NCBI GenBank assembly: GCA_964613585.1
Contig: CAZTHL010000003.1
Span: forward strand, 29,328 to 93,327
Direction: 5' to 3'
Length of the DNA: 64,000 nucleotides
Source of the DNA: CAZTHL01 sp964613585
GTDB lineage: Bacteria; Pseudomonadota; Alphaproteobacteria; DSM-16000; Inquilinaceae
Under the pieces are notes generated by a model that worked only from the letters and a program-made list of their open reading frames with translations, made no database searches and was not told the origin of the DNA. Shown here in pieces: positions 24,635 to 31,902 of the stretch (position 1 is the stretch's first letter; every line of letters begins with the position of its first letter). The position numbers were made by a program, and so were the translations under genes.

Positions 24635-25975
24635 ATGGCGGCGGCAGACACCATCTTCGCGGCGGGCACCGCCATCGGCCGAGCCGGCATCACGGTGATC
24701 CGGCTGTCCGGGCCGCAGGCCGGTCCCGCCGTGACCGCCTTGACCGGCAGGCCCCCGCCACCGCCGCGGCGTGCAGTCCTGACCCGGATCCACGATCCGC
24801 GTGACGGGGCACCCCTGGACACCGGCCTCGTGCTGTGGTTTCCGGCGCCCCGCAGCGTCACCGGCGAGGATGTGGCGGAGCTGCACGTTCACGGCGGCCG
24901 GGCGGTGTTCCGGGCCATGGCGGCGGCCCTTGCCTCGCGGCCCGGCGTGCGGCCGGCCGAGGCGGGCGAGTTCACCCGGCGCGCCTTCGCCAACGGCAAG
25001 CTCGACCTCACCCAGGCGGAGGCGATCGCCGATCTCGTCGCGGCGGAGACCGAGGCCCAGCGCCGGCAGGCCTTGCGCCAGCAGGATGGAGCGCTGCATC
25101 GCCTGTATGAAGGCTGGCGGGGTCGGCTGCTTCGCGCCCTCGCGCATCTGGAGGCCGACCTTGATTTTCCGGACGAGGATCTGCCGTCGGCGCTGGCGGA
25201 TCGGACGCGGCCCGGGCTGATGGAGCTGCGGGAGGAGATCATCCGGCATCTGTCGGATGACCGGCGGGGTGAGCGGGTGCGTGACGGGATCGAGATCGCC
25301 ATCCTGGGCGCGCCCAATGTCGGCAAGTCGAGCCTGCTCAATCGTCTGGTGCGGCGAGAGGCGGCCATCGTCTCGGCCCAGGCCGGCACGACGCGGGACG
25401 TGGTCGAGGTCCAGCTCGACCTTGGCGGCTATCCGGTGGTGCTCGCCGACACGGCCGGGCTGCGGGCAGCGACGGATGCGCTCGAGGACGAAGGGATACG
25501 GCGAGCGTGGCAACGGGCCGAGCGGGCGGACCTGCGCCTTGTCATGGTGGAAGCCGGAGACGACACGGCCGAAGGGGCGCTGGGTGATCTGGCCGGGCCC
25601 GACAGCCTGCTGGTGGTGAACAAGATCGACCGCGCCGGCGGAACCGGCCGGGCTGCCGCGGCGCCCGGCTTTGCCGGCGTGGCTGCCGTGTCGGCCCTGA
25701 CCGGCGCGGGCATCGAGGATCTGCTTCGTCGCCTGGAGGCGTGGGTCGGGGATCGGTTTGGCGCAAGCGGAGCGGCGGTGCCGACCCGGGCCCGGCACCG
25801 GGCCGCGCTCGAGGAGTGCGCGAGAGCGCTCGAGCGGGCGTTCGGCGAGGAGGTGCCGGAGCTGGCGGCGGAGGAGGTCCGGCTGGCGGTGGGCGCCCTC
25901 GGGCGGATCACGGGCCGCGTCGACGTGGAGGAACTCCTCGAGGTCGTCTTCCGGGATTTCTGCATTGGCAAATGA
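24635..25975 (+). CDS. mnmE: MnmE, tRNA uridine-5-carboxymethylaminomethyl modification GTPase
   Basis: A 446-residue GTPase which, with MnmG, modifies wobble U34 of certain tRNAs. It has an N-terminal tetrahydrofolate-binding domain (ELHVHGGRAVFRAM, GEFTRRAFANGKLDLTQAEA), then an inserted G domain with G1 GAPNVGKSS (about residue 226), G2 AGTTRD, G3 DTAGL and G4 NKID. The C-terminus FCIGK keeps the catalytic cysteine. The partner gene mnmG follows, with a parS site in the 67-base spacer. Confidence 0.97.
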   Translation: MAAADTIFAAGTAIGRAGITVIRLSGPQAGPAVTALTGRPPPPPRRAVLTRIHDPRDGAPLDTGLVLWFPAPRSVTGEDVAELHVHGGRAVFRAMAAALASRPGVRPAEAGEFTRRAFANGKLDLTQAEAIADLVAAETEAQRRQALRQQDGALHRLYEGWRGRLLRALAHLEADLDFPDEDLPSALADRTRPGLMELREEIIRHLSDDRRGERVRDGIEIAILGAPNVGKSSLLNRLVRREAAIVSAQAGTTRDVVEVQLDLGGYPVVLADTAGLRAATDALEDEGIRRAWQRAERADLRLVMVEAGDDTAEGALGDLAGPDSLLVVNKIDRAGGTGRAAAAPGFAGVAAVSALTGAGIEDLLRRLEAWVGDRFGASGAAVPTRARHRAALEECARALERAFGEEVPELAAEEVRLAVGALGRITGRVDVEELLEVVFRDFCIGK

Positions 25976-25981
25976 CCGCGA

Positions 25982-25997
25982 TGTTTCACGTGAAACA
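25982..25997. promoter_or_regulatory. parS site 1 (ParB-binding centromere), mnmE-mnmG spacer
   Basis: TGTTTCACGTGAAACA is a perfect 16-bp palindrome identical to the widely conserved bacterial parS consensus. It begins 7 bases after the mnmE stop. The cognate parA and parB genes are about 2.6-4.3 kb downstream. Confidence 0.95.
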
Positions 25998-26042
25998 CGG
26001 GCGTTTTGACCCGGTCGGCGGGCCCGCCTATAGTCAGCCGCC

Positions 26043-27920
26043 ATGAACAGGTGCGATGTCATCGTGGTCGGCGGCGGGCATGCCGGGTGCGAGGCGGCGG
26101 CCGCCGCGGCGCGTCTGGGCGCGCGGACCGTGCTTGTCACCCATCGCCTCGACACGATCGGTGAAATGTCCTGCAACCCGGCCATCGGCGGTCTCGGCAA
26201 GGGTCACCTTGTGCGCGAGATCGATGCGCTCGACGGGGTGATGGCCCGGGCGATCGATCGGGCCGGCATCCAGTTCCGGATGCTGAACCGCAGCAAGGGA
26301 CCGGCGGTGCGCGGTCCGCGCGCCCAGGCGGACCGAAGGCTGTACCGCCGCGCCATGGCCGGATTGCTCCGGGAGCATCCTGGTCTCGTGCTGCGCGCCG
26401 CGGCGGCGGAGGATCTGCTGGTCGATCCCTCGGGCCGGGTGTGCGGACTGATTCTGAGCGACGGCAGCACGCTGCGGGCGGCGGCGGTGGTGCTGACCAC
26501 CGGCACCTTCCTGCGCGGCGTCATCCATGTCGGTGACATGACCACGCCGGCCGGGCGCGTCGGCGAGGCGCCGGCCGTGCGGCTCGCGGAGACTCTGTAT
26601 GGCGCCGGCTTTCGCATGGGACGTCTCAAAACCGGCACGCCGCCGCGACTCGATGGCCGCACCATCGACTATGCCGGCCTGGAGGTGCAGCCGGGCGACG
26701 ATCCGCCGGAGCCCTTCTCGACCATGACCGAGCGCATCGAGACGCCCCAGGTGGCCTGCCATATCACCCACACGACCCCGGCCGTGCATGAGGCGATCCG
26801 TGCCGACCTGCATCGGGCGCCGCTCTACAGCGGGCGGATCGACAGCGTCGGTCCGCGCTATTGCCCGTCGATCGAGGACAAGGTGGTGCGCTTCGCCGAC
26901 AGGGAGCGGCATCAGATCTTCCTGGAGCCGGAAGGCCTCGACGACCATACCGTCTATCCCAACGGCATCTCGACCTCCCTGCCCGTCGAGACCCAGGCGG
27001 CCATTCTGAAGGGCATCCCCGGGCTCGCGAAGGCGGCAATGCTGCGGCCGGGCTACGCCATCGAGTATGACTACATCGACCCGAGGGAGCTGACTCCGAC
27101 CCTGGAGACCCGCCGTCGGCCGGGGCTGTTCCTGGCCGGCCAGATCAACGGCACGACCGGCTATGAGGAGGCGGCGGCACAAGGGATTATGGCCGGCATC
27201 AACGCGGCGCTGCGGGCCGGCGGCGCCCGGGGCGAGGGCTTCGTGCTCGATCGGGCCGACGCCTATATCGGCGTGCTCATCGACGATCTGATCAGCCGCG
27301 GCGTGTCGGAACCCTATCGCATGTTCACCTCACGCGCCGAATACCGGCTGCGTCTGCGGGCGGACAACGCGGAGGCGCGGCTGACGCCTCTGGGCATCGC
27401 GGTGGGCTGTGTCGGCGGCGAGCGAAGCCGGCAGGCGGCGGCGCGACAGGAAGCGCTGGAACGGGCGCGAGCGCTGCTCAAGGCGCGGAGCGTCACACCG
27501 GACGAGGCGCGGCGGGTCGGCATCCCGGTCAATCGCGATGGGGTCCGGCGCAGCGCCGTGGATCTTCTGCGCCATCCGGGGGTCGATCTCGGCCGCTTGG
27601 CGGCGATCTGGCCGGATCTCGCCGAGCTGACGCCGTGGGTCGCGGAGTCGCTGATGATCGAGGCCCGGTATTCAGGCTATCTGGAGCGCCAGGAGGCCGA
27701 GATCCGCGCCTTCCGCAAGGAGGAAGGGCTGCGGCTGCCGGTGGACCTGGACTATGCTGCCGTTGACGGCCTGTCGACGGAGGCGCGGCACATCCTTGAG
27801 GCGGCGCGCCCGGCGTCGCTGGGGGCCGCCGGCCGACTGTCCGGCATGACGCCGGCGGCGCTCGTCACCCTGCTTCGGCATGTGCGCCGCCGTGATGAGG
27901 CCGGCCGGCTCAGCGCGTGA
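26043..27920 (+). CDS. mnmG: MnmG (GidA), tRNA uridine-5-carboxymethylaminomethyl modification enzyme, FAD-binding
   Basis: A 625-residue FAD-dependent partner of MnmE. The dinucleotide-binding motif is VVGGGHAGCEAA at the N-terminus, with the family blocks CNPAIGGLGKGHLVREIDAL, NRSKGPAVRGPRAQ and GQINGTTGYEEAAAQG. The C-terminal MnmE-binding helical domain is complete. The ATG at 26043 matches homologous starts. The last four bases overlap the GTG start of rsmG, so the two are translationally coupled. Confidence 0.97.
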   Translation: MNRCDVIVVGGGHAGCEAAAAAARLGARTVLVTHRLDTIGEMSCNPAIGGLGKGHLVREIDALDGVMARAIDRAGIQFRMLNRSKGPAVRGPRAQADRRLYRRAMAGLLREHPGLVLRAAAAEDLLVDPSGRVCGLILSDGSTLRAAAVVLTTGTFLRGVIHVGDMTTPAGRVGEAPAVRLAETLYGAGFRMGRLKTGTPPRLDGRTIDYAGLEVQPGDDPPEPFSTMTERIETPQVACHITHTTPAVHEAIRADLHRAPLYSGRIDSVGPRYCPSIEDKVVRFADRERHQIFLEPEGLDDHTVYPNGISTSLPVETQAAILKGIPGLAKAAMLRPGYAIEYDYIDPRELTPTLETRRRPGLFLAGQINGTTGYEEAAAQGIMAGINAALRAGGARGEGFVLDRADAYIGVLIDDLISRGVSEPYRMFTSRAEYRLRLRADNAEARLTPLGIAVGCVGGERSRQAAARQEALERARALLKARSVTPDEARRVGIPVNRDGVRRSAVDLLRHPGVDLGRLAAIWPDLAELTPWVAESLMIEARYSGYLERQEAEIRAFRKEEGLRLPVDLDYAAVDGLSTEARHILEAARPASLGAAGRLSGMTPAALVTLLRHVRRRDEAGRLSA

Positions 27921-28564
27921 GCTCGGGGCCGGATGTCCGCGCGACCGTGGATGCAGCCGCGTTCGCAAAGCAGCTCGGCTTGGCGCCGGAGGTCGCGGCC
28001 CGTCTCGAAGCCTACGCCGAGGCGCTCCGCTCCTGGCAGCGCCGGATCAATCTCGTCGGGTCCAGCACGATTGGTGACCTGTGGCAGCGTCATATGCTCG
28101 ATTCGGCCCAACTCGTGCCGCTGCTGCCGGTGAGCGCGCAGCGGCTGGTGGATCTCGGCAGCGGCGCCGGTTTCCCAGGGCTGGTCCTGGCGATCCTCGG
28201 GGTTCCCGAAGTGCATCTGGTCGAATCGGATGCCCGCAAGGCCGCCTTCCTGGCCCATGTTTCACGTGAAACACGGACGCCGATTCGCCTGCACGTCCAA
28301 CGCATCGAGACGGTGCCGCCGTTCGCGGCGGATGTCGTGACCGCCCGGGCGCTCGCCCCTCTGCCCCGGCTGATCCCGTGGGCCCGCCGCTTCTCGGGCC
28401 CCGATACCGTCTGGCTCTTTCCAAAGGGACAAGATGTGGACCGGGAATTGACCGAGGCCACCAAAACTACGAGACTGCAGATCGACCGCATCCCCAGCCA
28501 AAGCGACCCGCGGGGACGCGTCCTGCGCATCCGGGAAATCACGCCGTGGCCGACGCCGCCCTAG
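27917..28564 (+). CDS. rsmG: RsmG, 16S rRNA (guanine-527-N7)-methyltransferase
   Basis: A 215-residue SAM-dependent methyltransferase for G527 of 16S rRNA. The SAM-binding loop is VDLGSGAGFPGLVLAI (about residue 78), followed by HLVESDARKAAFL. The residues HVSRETR are encoded by the second parS palindrome (28258-28273), so this protein segment also serves as a ParB-binding site at DNA level. The start is GTG at 27917, overlapping mnmG by four bases. Confidence 0.95.
   Translation: MSSGPDVRATVDAAAFAKQLGLAPEVAARLEAYAEALRSWQRRINLVGSSTIGDLWQRHMLDSAQLVPLLPVSAQRLVDLGSGAGFPGLVLAILGVPEVHLVESDARKAAFLAHVSRETRTPIRLHVQRIETVPPFAADVVTARALAPLPRLIPWARRFSGPDTVWLFPKGQDVDRELTEATKTTRLQIDRIPSQSDPRGRVLRIREITPWPTPP
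28258..28273. promoter_or_regulatory. parS site 2 (ParB-binding centromere), inside rsmG
   Basis: A second perfect TGTTTCACGTGAAACA, lying within the rsmG coding region about 310 bases upstream of parA. It is 2276 bp from site 1. Embedding of parS in rsmG is known in other alphaproteobacteria. Confidence 0.95.
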
Positions 28565-28581
28565 CCCATCGCGAGGAAGCC

Positions 28582-29376
28582 GTGACCCCGCCGGTCGCCG
28601 CCGCCAGGATCATCGCCATCGCCAACCAGAAGGGCGGTGTCGGCAAGACGACCACCGCGATCAATCTCGGCACGGCGCTCGCCGCCGTCGACAAGGCCGT
28701 GCTGGTCCTCGACCTGGATCCGCAGGGCAACGCCAGCACCGGTCTGGGGCTGACGCGGGCGCGCCGGGGCCGCGGCTCCTATCCCCTCCTGTTCGGCGAG
28801 CTCGGCCTCGAGGAGGTGGTCACGGCAAGCGGCATTCCGAACCTGTCGATCGTGCCGTCCTCCGTCGACCTCTCGGGCGCCGAGGTCGAGCTGGTCTCGG
28901 CCATTGGACGCGAGTTCAGGCTGCGGGAGGCGCTGCGACCAGCGACCGCCGGTTTCGACTTCATCCTGATCGATTGTCCCCCCGCGCTCGGTCTGCTGAC
29001 CCTCAACGCCATGGTCGCGGCCGACGCGGTGCTGGTGCCGCTGCAATGCGAGTTCTATGCTCTGGAGGGACTAAGCCAGCTGATGCGGACCATCGAGCGG
29101 GTCCGCAAATCCCTGAACCCGCAACTGGAGATCCAGGGGCTGGTGCTGACGATGTTCGATAAGCGGAACAATCTCTCCGAGCTTGTGGCGAAGGACGTCC
29201 GCGACCATTTCGGCGACCGCGTCTTTACCACGGTCATTCCGCGAAATGTACGGGTGTCCGAGGCGCCGTCCCATGGCAAGCCGGCGCTGCTCTACGACGT
29301 CTCCTGCGCCGGCTCCCAGGCCTACATCAAGCTGGCGGGCGAGATGCTGAAGCGGGAACGGAGCCTGCCGGCCTGA
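28582..29376 (+). CDS. parA: ParA, chromosome-partitioning ATPase
   Basis: A 264-residue ParA/Soj ATPase. The deviant Walker A is QKGGVGKTTT (about residues 15-24) with the signature lysine, and Walker A' is LVLDLDPQGNAS. DNA-bound ParA-ATP forms the gradient along which ParB-parS complexes move. The frame is open upstream, including a GTG at 28546 inside rsmG; GTG 28582 is chosen because GAGGA lies just upstream and homologues begin near ARIIAIANQ. The stop overlaps the parB start (TGATG). Confidence 0.95.
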   Translation: MTPPVAAARIIAIANQKGGVGKTTTAINLGTALAAVDKAVLVLDLDPQGNASTGLGLTRARRGRGSYPLLFGELGLEEVVTASGIPNLSIVPSSVDLSGAEVELVSAIGREFRLREALRPATAGFDFILIDCPPALGLLTLNAMVAADAVLVPLQCEFYALEGLSQLMRTIERVRKSLNPQLEIQGLVLTMFDKRNNLSELVAKDVRDHFGDRVFTTVIPRNVRVSEAPSHGKPALLYDVSCAGSQAYIKLAGEMLKRERSLPA

Positions 29377-30326
29377 TGGCGGACGAAACGGCGCGGCGTC
29401 GGGCGGCTCTGGGGCGCGGCCTCGACGCCCTCTTCGGGGACGACGAGGTGGCGCCCGCCGAGGACAGCGCCGGTGTCCCGCAGCGCTTGCCGGTCGAGTT
29501 CCTGACGCCGAACCCGCGTCAGCCGCGGCGCCGCTTCGACGAGGAGGAGCTGGCCAGCCTGGCCGCCTCGGTGCGTGAGCAAGGCATTCTCCAGCCGATT
29601 ATGGTCCGGCCCACGGCAGGCCAGGCCAATCGTTTCGAGATCATCGCCGGGGAGCGGCGCTGGCGCGCCGCCCAGCTGGCCCAGCTGCACGACGTTCCGG
29701 TGGTGGTCCGCGAGCTGGCGGACGATGACGCGCTGCAGATCGCCGTCATCGAGAACGTCCAGCGCCAGGACCTGACCCCGCTGGAGGAAGCCAGCGGCTA
29801 TCGTCAGCTCATTCGCGAGTTCGGCCATACCCAGGACGACCTGTCGCGGGTGGTGGGAAAGAGCCGCAGCCACATCGCCAACACCCTGCGCCTGCTCGAC
29901 CTTCCGGAACCGGTTCAGGCGCTGCTCGACGAGGGCCGGCTGACGGCCGGCCACGCCCGCGCCCTACTGACCTGCCCCGATCCCGCGGCGGCCGCCCGCG
30001 AGGTGGTCGAGAAGGGCCTGACCGTGCGTCAGGCCGAGGCGCTGGCGCGGCGCACGGCCGAGCCGGAGCCGCCCGCGGCCGGCACGGGGCCGACGGAGGC
30101 GCCGGCCGGACCGGCCCGCGCTCCCAGACGGCGGTCCCGGGATCGCCGCGGCAAGGACCCCGATATTCGGGCCTTGGAGGAGGACATGACCGGCCTCCTC
30201 GGGCTGCAGGTGACCATCGACCCGCAGAACGACCAGAGCGGCGCGGTCACGATCGAGTACAAGACGCTCGAGCAGCTTGATGACGTGCTGCGCCGGCTCA
30301 GCCAGGGCAACGCCGCGCCGTCCTGA
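29376..30326 (+). CDS. parB: ParB, chromosome-partitioning protein (CTP-dependent DNA clamp)
   Basis: A 316-residue ParB/Spo0J. The N-terminus begins with the ALGRGLDALFGD segment that contacts ParA. The nucleotide-binding box IAGERRWRAAQLA and the central helix-turn-helix (DDLSRVVGKSRSHIANTLRL) bind CTP and parS. A Pro/Arg-rich linker leads to the dimerisation domain ending LDDVLRRLSQGN. The two parS sites upstream are its targets. The ATG overlaps the parA stop by one base. Confidence 0.96.
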   Translation: MADETARRRAALGRGLDALFGDDEVAPAEDSAGVPQRLPVEFLTPNPRQPRRRFDEEELASLAASVREQGILQPIMVRPTAGQANRFEIIAGERRWRAAQLAQLHDVPVVVRELADDDALQIAVIENVQRQDLTPLEEASGYRQLIREFGHTQDDLSRVVGKSRSHIANTLRLLDLPEPVQALLDEGRLTAGHARALLTCPDPAAAAREVVEKGLTVRQAEALARRTAEPEPPAAGTGPTEAPAGPARAPRRRSRDRRGKDPDIRALEEDMTGLLGLQVTIDPQNDQSGAVTIEYKTLEQLDDVLRRLSQGNAAPS

Positions 30327-30352
30327 GCGGTCAGCAGCCGGGTCGGCGCGGC

Positions 30353-31366
30353 TCAGCGTCGGACCAGGGAGGCGATCTGCATCAGCGTGCGGCCACAGAT
30401 CAGTTCCGCCGGCGCGCCGGTCTGCTTGCAGGCGATCTCGGCCTCCAGCAGCCGGCCCAGCGCTTGCCCAAGGGTGTCCACCCGCCACCGGCCGAGCTGC
30501 CGGCGGAAGCGCGGCTCAACCTTGAAGAACAGGCGCATCCCGGCCATGGCCTGCTCGACCGAGGCGCCGGCGGCGATCCGCCCGGCGGCTCGGTGCAGCC
30601 GGTCGAAATAGCGCTGCACCGCGCGCAGCATGGCGACCGGCGAGACCCCTTCCGCCGTCAGGCGCGCCAAGCCCCGGTCGAGCCCGGCCAGATCGCCATC
30701 GGCGACCGACAGCGCCAGCTCGTCCAGGGTCTGCTCGGCCGAATCGCCGATGCAGGCGCGGGCATCGTCCACGGTCACCCGCCCTGAGCCGCCCATGTAC
30801 GCGATCAGCTTCTCGACCTCGCGCCGGGCCACCTGCCGGTCGCCCAGCAGCCGCTGCACGAGATACTGCTCGGCGTCGCCATCCAGGCTCAGCCCGGCGG
30901 TCCCGAGGTCGGCCGCGAGTCGCTGACCCATCGCGGCCGCGTCCGCTTCATAGCATGGCAGCGTCACGGCGTTCGCGGCGCTCTCGCACAGCCGGCGCAG
31001 CGGCGATCGCGGGGTGAGCTCGCCCGCCTCGACGATGGTGAGGGCTTCCGCCCGCGGGTGCTCCAGGACGGCCTTGACGGCGGCCGCCAGACCGTCCGCG
31101 GCGTCGCGCAGCAGCACCGCGCGTCGGCCTCCGGTCAAGGCCTGCGCGGCCGCCTCGTCGATCAGCGTTCCCGGCTCCCGGGCCACCGCCGGGGCCGACA
31201 GCTTGGCGACCCGGAAGGGATCGTCCCGGCTGCCGGTCACCGCCTCGACCAGCGCGCTGCACCGCTCGCGGACCAGGCCCTGATCGGGGCCGTAGACGAG
31301 CGCCACCGATACCTGCGGATCGGGAGACCGGAGGAAGCCGTCAACGCGCCCGGCGGGAAGCTTCAT
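30353..31366 (-). CDS. holA: HolA, DNA polymerase III delta subunit
   Basis: A 337-residue clamp-loader delta subunit, the wrench that opens the beta clamp. Recognisable parts are the N-terminal VALVYGPDQGLVRERC, a degenerate P-loop region as expected for delta, and GDRQVARREVEKLIAYMG in the helical domain. It is convergent with parB, 26 bases apart, and its start overlaps lptE by 4 bases. The leuS-lptE-holA order is common in proteobacteria. Confidence 0.94.
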   Translation of the reverse strand: MKLPAGRVDGFLRSPDPQVSVALVYGPDQGLVRERCSALVEAVTGSRDDPFRVAKLSAPAVAREPGTLIDEAAAQALTGGRRAVLLRDAADGLAAAVKAVLEHPRAEALTIVEAGELTPRSPLRRLCESAANAVTLPCYEADAAAMGQRLAADLGTAGLSLDGDAEQYLVQRLLGDRQVARREVEKLIAYMGGSGRVTVDDARACIGDSAEQTLDELALSVADGDLAGLDRGLARLTAEGVSPVAMLRAVQRYFDRLHRAAGRIAAGASVEQAMAGMRLFFKVEPRFRRQLGRWRVDTLGQALGRLLEAEIACKQTGAPAELICGRTLMQIASLVRR

Positions 31367-31902
31367 CGCGCGGCGACCCGTCTCTGGAAGTACAGGGCGA
31401 CCCGGGTTCGGATATCCTCGCTGATCTGCTCGAGGGCCCGCTCCCGCGCCGCGCGCCGGCTTGCCAGCGTGGCGAACTCATCATCGAGGATGTTGAAGCT
31501 CGTGATGGCGTCGACTCGCGCGTCGTAGACCACGGCGCTCGTCGTCAGGTCGGTGAGCCGGGCGGTGCTGTTCACCACCAGGTTGGCGCGGGTCGCCGTG
31601 TCGGTGCTGTCCACGCCCAGCCGGCGCTCGACTTCGCGGACCGCCACGTTCAGGCGATAGGCCGGCTCATCCGGGCGTCCGCCCGGATTCAGGCGCTGGA
31701 TCAGGAAGGTGCGCAGCAATTGGCCCGAACGATTGGGGATCAGGGCCACCTCGATGCTCGACAGCCGGGCGGCGCCGGTCCCGGCCTCGCCATCCAGATC
31801 GCCGTAGAGCGGGCGAAAGCCGCAGGCGCCCACGGCCAGGGAGGCGACCAGCGTGGCGGCAAGCAGAGCCCGGGACAGGCCGGCCATGCGCCGTCGCCTC
31901 AC
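31363..31902 (-). CDS. lptE: LptE, LPS-assembly lipoprotein
   Basis: A 179-residue lipoprotein that plugs the LptD outer-membrane channel for LPS export. The signal sequence ends in the lipobox-like SLAVGACGFRPLYGD, where C27 is the expected lipidated residue. The alphaproteobacterial family features are YRLNVAVREVERRLGV and NLVVNSTARLTD. The start overlaps the leuS stop by four bases; an internal ATG five codons later is also possible. It is the middle gene of leuS-lptE-holA. Confidence 0.92.
   Translation of the reverse strand: MRRRRMAGLSRALLAATLVASLAVGACGFRPLYGDLDGEAGTGAARLSSIEVALIPNRSGQLLRTFLIQRLNPGGRPDEPAYRLNVAVREVERRLGVDSTDTATRANLVVNSTARLTDLTTSAVVYDARVDAITSFNILDDEFATLASRRAARERALEQISEDIRTRVALYFQRRVAAR

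Noticed and set aside
25981..26046. A 21-codon frame (MFHVKHGRFD...) overlapping the mnmG ATG
   Set aside because: Its first codons are simply the parS palindrome read in frame, and there is no ribosome-binding site.
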